46,456 nt of DNA from the NCBI GenBank assembly GCA_002449785.1, contig DJXP01000043.1, positions 1 to 46,456 on the forward strand. Reading direction: 5' to 3'. Positions 1 through 8,636 of the stretch are shown here, one piece after another. The DNA is from Clostridiales bacterium UBA7001 (GTDB taxonomy: Bacteria; Bacillota; Clostridia; TANB77; CAG-508). The notes under the pieces were generated by a model. The model did no database searches and had not been told where the DNA came from. It worked only from the letters and a program-made list of their open reading frames with translations. How positions within the stretch are numbered: position 1 is the stretch's first letter; each line of letters starts with the position of its first letter. Both the position numbers and the translations under genes were made by a program.

Positions 1-40
1 GACATAAAAACCGTCTCGCTGCCTGGTACCTAACAATTAA

Positions 41-1729
41 TTAGTTTTCTTCTCTTTCTTCCCAAGCTTCTTCTGTATATGAAGCTGGTTCATCTTTAAT
101 ATCTAAAGGTTCATATACAGTTCCAACAAACCATGTTTCACCTGTTTTTTTGTCTCTTATTAAAAACATATATGGCTTATCAAAACTTATATCAATATTC
201 TCTGTTGGCATATCTATAAAATAATCATACCAATCTCCTGCCCCAGCACCACCTGCCATCGTAGCTGCAGCTGCTTTTATTCCATCTTGAGTAAATTCTA
301 TATTTGCTTTATGTTTTGCAGAATCAATGTATAAAGAATCATCATCAGTCATATTGCTTAAATTTGATTTTCCCTGTTCAAATACATCTGTTACTCCCAT
401 TTTTTTCAAATCATCTTTAAGACTTAACTCATATTCAAAACTAAATTTTGGAATATAACCATGAATATATGTTAGATATCCGTCTTTAAAGTTTTCTTTT
501 TTTAGTTCTTTTAAATTACTTATAAGATTTTTTATATCATTAAATTCAGTATTTTCTATATATTTATCTAAATCCTCTTTAATAGGCATTATTCCAATAT
601 ACTGCAGAATTGTACCATCATATTCATCTAAATCTTTTGCAAATACTTTTACATTATCATCTATATAAATAGAAAAATCTGTTGTATAATCCACTCTACC
701 ATAGTTTTCATTTAGCTCATCAATATAACTTTTCCCATCGCCTTCCCAATAACCAGTTGTACCTGTATCAAACCAATTATCAAATGCTTTTTTAATTCCA
801 CTGTCAGAAAAATCATTATTAAATATTTCATCATTTTTCCCATTATATTCTGTATAATCACCTATACCTAAAGCCCAATCTCTAAAGTCTTTATATACTG
901 TATTTCTAATATTTTCTTCTCCTAAATCTTTAACTGCATCATAATTATTTAAAGAAGCATATACTTTCATACTAGAAATATGTTGATTTTCATCAAATTT
1001 TTTATCAAATAATATTTCATCAGCAATCCAACTAAATGCCCATTCTTCATCTGGTAATTTTGCATGATTATATTCTACATTGCTAGTTATGTTTTTGTCA
1101 TCTTCATAATAATACTTTAAGAATTTATGATGCCACTGCATATCAATACCTAATGCATTTACTAATGCTAAATTAAGCTCTCCTACATCAGAATCATCTA
1201 ATAAATCTGGAATTAAATCCAATGTATTATTTTTAACCCATTTATTAATATTTTTAGCATTCTCAAAACTATCGAATTGAATTTCAGCATTATATTTTGT
1301 CTTTAAAGTATCAATATAGTCTTGTTTTATATTATCCTTATAGGTATCTTTTATAAAAAATGCATTTGCAAGTGCCATATTAGAATTTGATTTATATTCT
1401 GTAAGTTTATAAGTATTTATTATACTAGCAATCTGTTTCTTTGCATCACCTGTTGTTGCTTCTTCTAGCATTTTAAAAGTATATTTAATTGAAAGTGGAC
1501 TATAAATTTTATTTTTCTTCTCATTTTCAAATTTTAAAAAGCTAAAATCAAATTTTGAAAAATCATTATCTGTTAATGCATATTCATTTGATGCAGAAAA
1601 GTCTTTATTTTCTGCTTGATTTTGCTGAATAATAGTATTACTATCTGTTGTTTTATTACTATTATAAATCACAAATCCCAAACAACCAATTACTATTAAA
1701 AGTACAATAAAAAAAATAATTTTTTTCAT
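41..1729 (-). CDS. Serpin-family protease inhibitor, membrane-anchored or lipoprotein
   Basis: A 562-residue serpin. The C-terminal half carries the serpin signature: a hinge (about residues 477-495, IEFTQDGIKAAAATM) leading into a small-residue reactive-centre loop, then the FDKPYMFLIRDKKTGETWFVG strand block (516-536). LVNALGIDMQWHHKF (about 188-202) matches the conserved strand-3A segment. The alanine-rich hinge is what inhibitory serpins need for loop insertion, so it is probably a real inhibitor of serine or cysteine proteases outside the cell. The N-terminus is one hydrophobic segment (4-23) containing VIGC, which fits a lipobox, although hydrophobic residues continue after the Cys, so a simple membrane anchor is equally possible. 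It is longer than a usual serpin (about 380-420 aa): roughly 150 extra acidic, aromatic residues sit in the middle (about 205-360). SD AAAGGAGGAAA precedes the ATG. Target protease unknown. Confidence 0.9.
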   Translation of the reverse strand: MKKIIFFIVLLIVIGCLGFVIYNSNKTTDSNTIIQQNQAENKDFSASNEYALTDNDFSKFDFSFLKFENEKKNKIYSPLSIKYTFKMLEEATTGDAKKQIASIINTYKLTEYKSNSNMALANAFFIKDTYKDNIKQDYIDTLKTKYNAEIQFDSFENAKNINKWVKNNTLDLIPDLLDDSDVGELNLALVNALGIDMQWHHKFLKYYYEDDKNITSNVEYNHAKLPDEEWAFSWIADEILFDKKFDENQHISSMKVYASLNNYDAVKDLGEENIRNTVYKDFRDWALGIGDYTEYNGKNDEIFNNDFSDSGIKKAFDNWFDTGTTGYWEGDGKSYIDELNENYGRVDYTTDFSIYIDDNVKVFAKDLDEYDGTILQYIGIMPIKEDLDKYIENTEFNDIKNLISNLKELKKENFKDGYLTYIHGYIPKFSFEYELSLKDDLKKMGVTDVFEQGKSNLSNMTDDDSLYIDSAKHKANIEFTQDGIKAAAATMAGGAGAGDWYDYFIDMPTENIDISFDKPYMFLIRDKKTGETWFVGTVYEPLDIKDEPASYTEEAWEEREEN

Positions 1730-1778
1730 AAAATTTTCCTCCTTTTATAATATTATTTAATTTATTTTGACTAATTTT

Positions 1779-1802
1779 AGTTTTATAATTACTTATAAAA
1801 CT
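1779..1802 (-). terminator. AT-only hairpin at the end of the DUF6056-like gene
   Basis: A perfect 10-bp inverted repeat (AGTTTTATAA / TTATAAAACT, 4-nt loop) begins in the stop codon of the upstream membrane-protein gene. On the minus strand it is followed by an A-rich rather than T-rich stretch, so it may be a weak terminator or a 3'-end stabiliser. Confidence 0.35.
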
Positions 1803-3159
1803 ATTTAAAAAGTTCTATCATAAGATTTAATACTTGAAGTCCAGCGATACATTCTATAAAAGTACACAAAATATTAACTTGTTTTTCTTTATTCTTAATA
1901 ATTAATTCTTGTATTATAAGTAAAGAAATTATTAGCATTGCAAAATCAAAGAAAAGAATTGTTCTAGGTGCACTCATAAATACTGTTGATGAAAAACTAG
2001 CTATAATTCTAGAACAGAATCCTACTATATATATTAATAACGGAATATTACCTTTAATCTTCTTAAAAATTATTAAAATTGAAAGTGCAATAAATGAAAA
2101 TAATATAATTGAAAATATTAAGGGCATAAAACTTCCAATTTCATTTATATTTGCTGTTGTTAAATGCACTTCTGGTGTTTGAAATGCAATAGATAAACTA
2201 CCAATCTTTGGAAATATCTTTTGCAAAAAATTCGAAAAAATTCCAAGTGCCAAAATAAAAACTAGTGGAATTATAGCAATAGTTCTATATATTTTTTCTT
2301 TATATTCGCTAAAAATATATACAACTATCGATACACATAAGATAATTGAAGATAAATTCATTGTCCACTTTAGTATATCTCCAACACTAGAAGTAAATCC
2401 TAATGAAATTTTCTCTATAAGACTAAGTGTGCTGAAATCTTTAAAATGACCTGCAGTCTCTGCTTTTAATCTTAAAGCATTTCCTGGACATTTTAAAATA
2501 AATATTACACTTAAAACTGATAAAATCAATTGAATTAACATAAATGGTTTAATCTTTCTATTTTTTATAAATAGCAAAATAGAAAATAGTAAATATGTGC
2601 CCAAAAGAATTGCACTAGTTTGTTCCATATTACATGCAAATAAAAGAGCGACTATATATAAAGGGTACTCAAACCATTTTATTTTTTCATTATTATAATA
2701 TTTTTTTATTGGAATTAATGCATAAAGACATGTAGCTAAGGGCCAAATATAGTTTACTGTACTTGCTCCCCAACCTATTAGAGTTAACATATTTATTGGA
2801 TATGTTAAAATTAATACACATATAATTGGATTTAATTTATATTTTAATTCATCTTTTACAAACAATTTTGAAATTGAATATGCTAAAAGTCCCATCATTA
2901 AACTTTGAATGATTGCCCACAATAATTTATATTTAAGTACTTCAATTAGAATAAATTCAATAAAAACTCTTGAAGACCAAGTATTATATCTATTTTTCAC
3001 AATTTCAAAAGTATTAGAATTATTTTTACCAAGTTCTATAAAAAAACTATCATCTTCTACATTGGTATTTACAAATACCATAAGAAACAATTCTAAAATA
3101 ATAAATAATATAATTATAGTTTTTTCATCTTTAACTAATCTTTTTATTTTTTCCTTCAT
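1801..3159 (-). CDS. Polytopic membrane protein, DUF6056 / GT-C-like
   Basis: 452 residues with about ten to twelve hydrophobic segments, starting with TM1 at about 13-30. An extracytoplasmic loop follows, with acidic residues (VEDDSFF, about 34-40) where GT-C glycosyltransferases usually keep their catalytic acid. WGASTVNYIWPLATCLYALIP is the motif I associate with DUF6056 and related GT-C-like proteins, so a role in building or modifying a surface polymer from a lipid-linked sugar is likely; substrate unknown. A weak SD (AAAGGA) lies about 14 nt before the ATG. It is probably transcribed with the minus-strand genes at 3223 and 3712. Family assignment is from remembered motifs. Confidence 0.7.
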   Translation of the reverse strand: MKEKIKRLVKDEKTIIILFIILELFLMVFVNTNVEDDSFFIELGKNNSNTFEIVKNRYNTWSSRVFIEFILIEVLKYKLLWAIIQSLMMGLLAYSISKLFVKDELKYKLNPIICVLILTYPINMLTLIGWGASTVNYIWPLATCLYALIPIKKYYNNEKIKWFEYPLYIVALLFACNMEQTSAILLGTYLLFSILLFIKNRKIKPFMLIQLILSVLSVIFILKCPGNALRLKAETAGHFKDFSTLSLIEKISLGFTSSVGDILKWTMNLSSIILCVSIVVYIFSEYKEKIYRTIAIIPLVFILALGIFSNFLQKIFPKIGSLSIAFQTPEVHLTTANINEIGSFMPLIFSIILFSFIALSILIIFKKIKGNIPLLIYIVGFCSRIIASFSSTVFMSAPRTILFFDFAMLIISLLIIQELIIKNKEKQVNILCTFIECIAGLQVLNLMIELFK

Positions 3160-3222
3160 TTTTTTGAAGCATTCCTTTCTATAACAATAATTTATAATAA
3201 TAAATCATTAGTCTTTTATAGT

Positions 3223-3696
3223 TTATATTTCTATTTCTTTATCTGTTTTTAAAAATACATTTTCATCATTGTTATCATACCAAATATATAAATTGTACTT
3301 CCCTTTTTCCATAAATAATGTTATAGCTTGTGAATGCATTCCAGAAAATTCTACGCCTGTACCTTTGAAATTCCCTCTTTGTTCCATTTTTGTTTTTAGT
3401 TTATACATTTTTCCTGTTTGTTCGTTTTTTAAAATATAATATGAATTATATCTTTCTATGGCATCAGGGCCTTTGAATGCATATCCAGATATTGAAAGTT
3501 TAATTCTACTACTATTTAAGCTCTCAATATTTACTACATATTCATCACTATCTACAATTTTAATATTTCTATTAAATTTTTTGGGAATTAGCATTTCATA
3601 AACTGATAATATAATAACAATTAAAATAAAAAATAAAATCATTATTAAATAATTAATACAAATTTTTTTATTCATTTCTTTATCAAAAAAATCCAT
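3223..3696 (-). CDS. Single-pass anchored extracytoplasmic protein, unknown function
   Basis: 157 residues. One N-terminal membrane anchor (about 12-34) is followed by a small beta-rich domain outside the membrane (about 50-155). No cysteines follow the anchor and no enzymatic motif is visible. The start is well supported (SD AGAGAGGAT before ATG). It lies only 15 nt after the gene at 3712 and 63 nt before the GT-C-like gene, so it is probably co-transcribed and may be an accessory to surface-polymer synthesis. Family not recognised. Confidence 0.7.
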   Translation of the reverse strand: MDFFDKEMNKKICINYLIMILFFILIVIILSVYEMLIPKKFNRNIKIVDSDEYVVNIESLNSSRIKLSISGYAFKGPDAIERYNSYYILKNEQTGKMYKLKTKMEQRGNFKGTGVEFSGMHSQAITLFMEKGKYNLYIWYDNNDENVFLKTDKEIEI

Positions 3697-3711
3697 TTTT
3701 AGTAATCCTCT

Positions 3712-4611
3712 CTATACAACATAATGCGCTTTATTTCCTGTTTCTTTTCTCCTTTGCTGATCAGTATAACTTAAACTAATATCTCTTAATAAAGAATATA
3801 CTGTTTGCTGAAAAGTCTGTTTCCATTTCCAATATTCATCTGGTATTTTAGGAAATTCCCCTCCAATATTTTTGTTGATTTCTTCATATATATTTCTTAC
3901 TAATTCTAGTCTTTTGGGATTATATAAGTCTTCTTCTTCAAAATCATTTTTTACTTGTAATATTTTATCAAAGTTTGGAGCTACAACATCAATTTCATAT
4001 ATTTCTGCAGGTTTTCCATCTTTTCCAAGATATCTTTCATCTTGACCAACATTTCTAACATGCCACTGATTTCCTGGCATTAAAAGCACTTCTCTTTCTT
4101 GCTTTTTTGCATACAATTCTCCTAATTTTTCATAATCAAAAGCTAAAGCGCCTGGATGTAATCTATAATAACAAAGAGCTAATCCAACTTTATCTCCATA
4201 TCCTTGTTTATAAATTTCTTTCGGTGATTGTTTAGTAGTTGATGTAAGAGCTCTAATAAAAGGAGATTTAACTTCACTACATCTTTTCATAGCACAAAGC
4301 TGAGCATTATAATTCGCAGGGTTTTGCATACAAAATTGATAAAATCCTTTGTATACATCAAGAATTTTTCTAATTCCTTCAGGAGTAATAAGTCCTGGTA
4401 TTTGTAATTTTCCTTCTTTAAATCTTTGTTCTTCAGCTTTTTCATCTTCTAAAAGTGTATTTAATGTTACATAAGCTTTAGTAGATTTTCTTGTTTTTTC
4501 ATCAAATACTTCTTCTGATAAAAATGAATTATTTGGATCTCCTTCATAAAATTGAACCGCTGGTAATATATTTTTAAGTAAAATACTATAGTCATTAGAT
4601 TTTTCTTTCAT
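3712..4611 (-). CDS. Cytoplasmic protein of unknown function with a faint ADP-ribosyltransferase-like motif
   Basis: The open frame extends to an ATG at 4656, giving 314 aa, but that start has no SD. The internal ATG at 4611 (residue 16) is preceded by AAAAGG at 8 nt, so I place the start there (299 aa). There is no signal peptide or membrane segment. Around residues 184-200 of the long form, QEREVLLMPG resembles the ExE plus EVLLPPG block of mono-ADP-ribosyltransferases, and R135 (FIRALTST) could be the upstream Arg. I do not find a clear STS motif, so this is a weak suggestion. The C-terminal part is charged and helical. It has its own sigma-A-type promoter (4732-4759). The real function is unknown. 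Confidence 0.75.
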   Translation of the reverse strand: MKEKSNDYSILLKNILPAVQFYEGDPNNSFLSEEVFDEKTRKSTKAYVTLNTLLEDEKAEEQRFKEGKLQIPGLITPEGIRKILDVYKGFYQFCMQNPANYNAQLCAMKRCSEVKSPFIRALTSTTKQSPKEIYKQGYGDKVGLALCYYRLHPGALAFDYEKLGELYAKKQEREVLLMPGNQWHVRNVGQDERYLGKDGKPAEIYEIDVVAPNFDKILQVKNDFEEEDLYNPKRLELVRNIYEEINKNIGGEFPKIPDEYWKWKQTFQQTVYSLLRDISLSYTDQQRRKETGNKAHYVV

Positions 4612-4731
4612 TCCTTCTGCCTTTTCCATAACTATACTTATTAATATTCCTTTCATTTTTATAAAATATCACATCTATTGTGTTTTACAAATAAAAACCT
4701 ATAATGCATACCATTTTATTCTTTATTAAAT

Positions 4732-4759
4732 ATTATATGGTATAAGCTAATTTTGTCAA
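4732..4759 (-). promoter_or_regulatory. Sigma-A-type promoter for the gene at 3712, with flanking inverted repeat
   Basis: On the minus strand, TTGACA (4754-4759), 16 nt, TATAAT (4732-4737): a near-perfect vegetative promoter. An inverted repeat ATACCAT (4708-4714) / ATGGTAT (4737-4743) overlaps the -10 and the start region, which is where a repressor operator would sit. Confidence 0.65.
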
Positions 4760-4767
4760 GATATAAT

Positions 4768-4796
4768 AATATTTGAATACAAGTAATTCATACTAC
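4768..4796 (+). promoter_or_regulatory. Possible sigma-E promoter for ylbJ
   Basis: AATATT (4768-4773), 15 nt, CATACTAC (4789-4796) partly matches the mother-cell sigma-E pattern (ATATT-like -35, CATACA-like -10). B. subtilis ylbJ belongs to the sigma-E regulon, which supports the guess. Two -10 positions deviate and the leader would be about 55-60 nt. Confidence 0.3.
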
Positions 4797-4859
4797 TTTT
4801 AAAATATTATCATATTTATTTTACATTCGCATATATATTAATATAGTATGGAGGGAAAT

Positions 4860-5861
4860 ATGAATTTTTTTGTAGTATCTTTAAAAAGAAATCTTTTTAC
4901 AATAGTATTTATTATTTTTTTAATTAGTTTACTTATGTTTTCTGAAAATAATATACAAGCTGCAAAAAGTGGGCTTATTCTATGGAGTACAAAAGTACTT
5001 CCTTGTTTATTCCCTTTTTTTGTTGCAACAGAACTTTTATGTAGGACAAATCTTGCATATAACCTTGGAAAGCTTTTAAATACGCCTATTAAAAAGTTTT
5101 TTAATGTACCAGGAGAAAGTTTTTTAGCTATTTTTTTAGGAATTATTAGTGGATATCCAGTTGGTGCAAAAGTAGTATGCAATTTAAAAAAGAATAAAAT
5201 TATTTCAAAAATAGAAGCTGAAAGACTAATAGCTTTTACTAATAATTCTGGACCTCTTTTTATTTTAGGAACTATTGGAATTGTAATGCTAAATAATAAA
5301 AAAATTGGAACAATTTTACTAATATCACATATTGTTTCAGCTCTTCTAGTTGGATATTTTTTTAGCTTCTGGAAAAAAGATAAATTAGATATTAATTTTA
5401 AAGAAATATGCTTTAGCTCAAACCTGACCCCAATTAAGCTTTCAAATATAGGAGAAATACTTGGAGATTCTATTAAAAATGCAATAACATCTTTACTATC
5501 TATATGTGGATATATTGTCTTGTTTTCAGTTATTTTATCTATTCTAAATTCTTCCGGAATAATAAATATTATCTCATCTATAATATTTAATTTATCTAGA
5601 ATTCCAGAAAACGTATCTAATTCTTCCATTACTAGTTTTATTGAACTTACTAATGGATTAAACCTACTATCTTTAATTTATATTAACTATCCACTAATAA
5701 CAGTTCTATTAATATCATTTTTCTTAGGTTTTGGTGGTTTTTGTGTTTTGCTTCAAGTTTATAGCATAATATCAAAAGAAAATATATCAATAAAACCTTA
5801 CGTATTAGGTAAGGTTTTGCAAGGATTATTTTCAGTTATTATAACTTTTATAATGATTTAA
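4860..5861 (+). CDS. ylbJ: Sporulation integral membrane protein YlbJ
   Basis: A polytopic inner-membrane protein of the YlbJ family, needed for spore formation and expressed in the mother cell in Bacillus. Typical motifs: LWSTKVLPCLFPFFVATELL near the N-terminus, GIISGYPVGAKVV, and AFTNNSGPLFILGTIGIVML, with about eight hydrophobic segments over 333 residues. The frame opens at an ATG at 4848, but that codon overlaps the SD (GGAGGG, 4850-4855); the ATG at 4860 is correctly spaced and is taken as the start. It is the only plus-strand gene in the first 18 kb and converges on the GT-C gene at 5946. A hairpin (5792-5818) sits inside its 3' end. Confidence 0.93.
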   Translation: MNFFVVSLKRNLFTIVFIIFLISLLMFSENNIQAAKSGLILWSTKVLPCLFPFFVATELLCRTNLAYNLGKLLNTPIKKFFNVPGESFLAIFLGIISGYPVGAKVVCNLKKNKIISKIEAERLIAFTNNSGPLFILGTIGIVMLNNKKIGTILLISHIVSALLVGYFFSFWKKDKLDINFKEICFSSNLTPIKLSNIGEILGDSIKNAITSLLSICGYIVLFSVILSILNSSGIINIISSIIFNLSRIPENVSNSSITSFIELTNGLNLLSLIYINYPLITVLLISFFLGFGGFCVLLQVYSIISKENISIKPYVLGKVLQGLFSVIITFIMI

Positions 5862-5945
5862 TATCTACACAATCTTCCCAATATAAAAATTCTTTTTAAA
5901 TTCTTTATCCATTTTTTTCATTTTTAATTATCCTTTTTATCTTTA

Positions 5946-7523
5946 TTATGGACAAAATAACCGTCCACTTTGTCCATTTTCAATTATCCAAATTCCATAA
6001 GCAGAAAACGGTAATAATAAATAATAGTATTGCAAAACATAAATAGCTTTTGTTTCCCATATAATATGAAATAAAAATCCACCTATAAATATTACTGGAA
6101 GTAGCACATTTTGCATTTTTCTTTCTTGATTCTTAGATAAATAAAATATTCCAATTCCTCCAAAAATAAATATAATTACTTGATATATATCAAAATAGAA
6201 TTCAATAATTTTATAAATATTTCCTGTTACGATGCTTAAAACTTTTTGGTGATGATTTAAATATTCAGCATATTCTATATCCCATTCATATCTTGCACCT
6301 GGTGTACTACACCATACAGTTTGAAATGTTGGGTTAAGCCATGTAGAACCAATCTTTTTTGCATAATATTCTAAAAATTCTTTTGGATTTTTTGAAAAAT
6401 GTTTTAACCTTTTTTTTATTAAATCACAAGCTTCCTTACTACTTTTTTCATAATCTAAATTATTCCTATAATATATATTTAATGTGTCTTCATTGTACCA
6501 ACCAGGATACAAATCTACTTTATCAGACATTCCCATATATATAAAATTAATCATTGGAACACCGAGTGGCCTTTTTATATCATATATTTTTTCCATAGTA
6601 GTATTATAAAAAATGCTAATCATAAAATAAGCTATTAAAAACATTATAATACAAATCATTTTATTTTTATTAAAATTACTTATTAAATCTAAAATTAATA
6701 TAACTAATATTCCACATAAAAATATATTATAATTTGATTTTAGAATTATAGAAATAGAAATCATTACACCAGATATAGTAATATTAAAAACTTTATTATT
6801 ATTTAAATATTTAAGAGTAAATAAAATTGCACTTAGTCCAAATGTAAGACCTACTATATTACCATAAAAATACACATTCCAAAACATAAAATATAGGCCA
6901 AATCCCAAAAGCAAGAATATTAGATATTTTGAAATATTATCTTTAAATATCTCTTTTGAAATTAAATATAATAAATAAAAATTTAGAATTGAACAAATTG
7001 CATTTACATATTCAAAAACAATAAAGTTTTGTCCAAATACTTTATAAAAAATAGAAACAAAAAATACAATTCCAAGTTGATATGGATATAAAAATAAATA
7101 CATTGGCTGAACAAAATGAAGCCCAATCTTGCCATTTATCATATCTATAGCCATTTCATGTATTCTTTTTTGGTCATCTATTGGCTCTAATTTTAAAATA
7201 GAAATCCAAAAAATGTATATAATAAATAAAATAATCGGGATAATGCTCAATAAAACTTTAGTTGGAATTTTTTTAAAATAATGATTTTCTTTCTTATTAC
7301 AAATAGTAACAATTCCTATAATAAAAAAAATTGTCAAAATTGGAAATATTCCAAAGCTATATTTAAAACTAGTAACTTCAGTTGCTGTATTATATGTAGT
7401 ATTAAAATATGCAGTTATAAAAATAGAAATAATACCTATAATTCCAACAATTATAGATATTATTTCTAAACAGTATTTTATTAAAATACTAATAATGCTT
7501 TGAGAAATCTCTTTTATTTTCAT
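5946..7523 (-). CDS. Multi-pass membrane glycosyltransferase, GT-C (PMT/ArnT-like)
   Basis: 525 residues with about eleven to thirteen membrane segments. The first large extracytoplasmic loop has adjacent acids D116-D117 (LEPIDDQKRIHEMA), the usual position of the catalytic acid in GT-C enzymes using polyprenyl-phosphate sugars. A long soluble loop (about 330-410) has Trp and Tyr residues. It likely transfers a sugar to a surface polymer or protein; donor and acceptor unknown. The C-terminus looks altered: the last ten residues are encoded by a hairpin (TGGACAAA / TTTGTCCA, 5949-5976), and just beyond the stop the 11-nt segment around the last Trp codon recurs. No strong SD is seen before the ATG. 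Confidence 0.8.
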   Translation of the reverse strand: MKIKEISQSIISILIKYCLEIISIIVGIIGIISIFITAYFNTTYNTATEVTSFKYSFGIFPILTIFFIIGIVTICNKKENHYFKKIPTKVLLSIIPIILFIIYIFWISILKLEPIDDQKRIHEMAIDMINGKIGLHFVQPMYLFLYPYQLGIVFFVSIFYKVFGQNFIVFEYVNAICSILNFYLLYLISKEIFKDNISKYLIFLLLGFGLYFMFWNVYFYGNIVGLTFGLSAILFTLKYLNNNKVFNITISGVMISISIILKSNYNIFLCGILVILILDLISNFNKNKMICIIMFLIAYFMISIFYNTTMEKIYDIKRPLGVPMINFIYMGMSDKVDLYPGWYNEDTLNIYYRNNLDYEKSSKEACDLIKKRLKHFSKNPKEFLEYYAKKIGSTWLNPTFQTVWCSTPGARYEWDIEYAEYLNHHQKVLSIVTGNIYKIIEFYFDIYQVIIFIFGGIGIFYLSKNQERKMQNVLLPVIFIGGFLFHIIWETKAIYVLQYYYLLLPFSAYGIWIIENGQSGRLFCP

Positions 7524-7588
7524 TTAATTCTTCCAATCATATTATGGGAGTTCCATATAACTAAAATGCTTAAACAAGTCAATTTGCG

Positions 7589-8608
7589 TTAAAAACCAAA
7601 ATCAAAAATATATTGAGTAGTACCGTCATCACCTGATATAGTTTCTAATACAACATTATTATCTAATTTTTTTATTGATTTAATTGTAAATTTGTAATCA
7701 GTATCTAAAAAGTTGATTTGGTTTTTATTACATAAATCTTCTACATCTGCGCCAGGGGCTTTTATTCCACGACTTAGTTTTTCTACTTTTTTATAGTCAT
7801 TAGAATACCAAAAATTGCTTGCAGTAAATTCATCTATTACCAAATTTTTAATATCAAATTCTAATTTTTTAATTTTTCCATCACTAAGTTCATAATAATC
7901 TTGAGTTATAATAGGATTTATATGATCAAAAATTGTGCTTCCATTACTTGAACTAGAATTTATATATGGAATAATTTTTCCGTTTTGGTTAGTATAATAA
8001 TATTCTCTATTTACAATCTCATTTTTTAAAACTTTTGCTTTTTTATTTACTATACTAACATCATATATTTTCGCATTATCAACTTTTGAATCATACCAGC
8101 CATTTGGCTTTACAAGAAGTTCAGTATAATCATCATCTGTATTAAAATCAACTATATATACTAATAATTCACTTTTTTTATATCTATCTATTATTTCATT
8201 ATTAATTTTCAAAACTAGTTTATCTTTAGTTTCTGTAAATACAATACTTTCTGGCGTACCATCATTATCTAAGTCAAATTCCTTCTCAGATAATACATTT
8301 TCTTTTTTTACTTCATCAGACATTTGGTCATAAACTACATATTTATCTTCATAAATATTCTCTATGTCATAAAAATCTTCTTCAAACATTGCTTGCTTTA
8401 TAATTTCATGGTTTTCTTCGCTATCATCAATTGTATTTTCTTCGATTTTTTCACCATACTCATTACTTTCTAAATTCGAATTTACTACTTGTTCTTTAGT
8501 TTTAATTAAATTATATTTATTTATTCCTATAAAAAATACTGCAAATATAATTATTATACTAATAACTGCCAAAACTATAATGATATTTTTTTTATTTTTC
8601 ATATTCAT
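7589..8608 (-). CDS. Membrane-anchored protein with FG-GAP/EF-hand-like Ca-binding repeats
   Basis: 339 residues with one N-terminal anchor (9-29), an acidic linker (about 45-110) and a beta-rich extracellular part. FDLDNDGTPESIVF (D112/D114/D116) and VDFNTDDDYTELLVKP are the calcium-binding loops seen in FG-GAP/VCBS-like repeats of secreted clostridial proteins. The start has a clear SD (AAAGGAG, 6 nt before ATG). It begins 28 nt after hydA, so it may share the hydrogenase transcript, although nothing in it suggests redox function. Specific family not recognised. Confidence 0.7.
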   Translation of the reverse strand: MNMKNKKNIIIVLAVISIIIIFAVFFIGINKYNLIKTKEQVVNSNLESNEYGEKIEENTIDDSEENHEIIKQAMFEEDFYDIENIYEDKYVVYDQMSDEVKKENVLSEKEFDLDNDGTPESIVFTETKDKLVLKINNEIIDRYKKSELLVYIVDFNTDDDYTELLVKPNGWYDSKVDNAKIYDVSIVNKKAKVLKNEIVNREYYYTNQNGKIIPYINSSSSNGSTIFDHINPIITQDYYELSDGKIKKLEFDIKNLVIDEFTASNFWYSNDYKKVEKLSRGIKAPGADVEDLCNKNQINFLDTDYKFTIKSIKKLDNNVVLETISGDDGTTQYIFDFGF

Positions 8609-8636
8609 AAATACTCCTTTGTATTACTTGTAGTTT

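Noticed and set aside
4838..5629. Minus-strand open frame opposite ylbJ (263 codons)
   Set aside because: ylbJ on the plus strand has family motifs and an SD; this frame is its shadow.
5792..5818. Hairpin AAAACCTTAC / GTAAGGTTTT inside the 3' end of ylbJ
   Set aside because: It could be a minus-strand terminator for the GT-C gene, but it is over 120 nt past that stop, within coding sequence, and lacks a solid T-tract.
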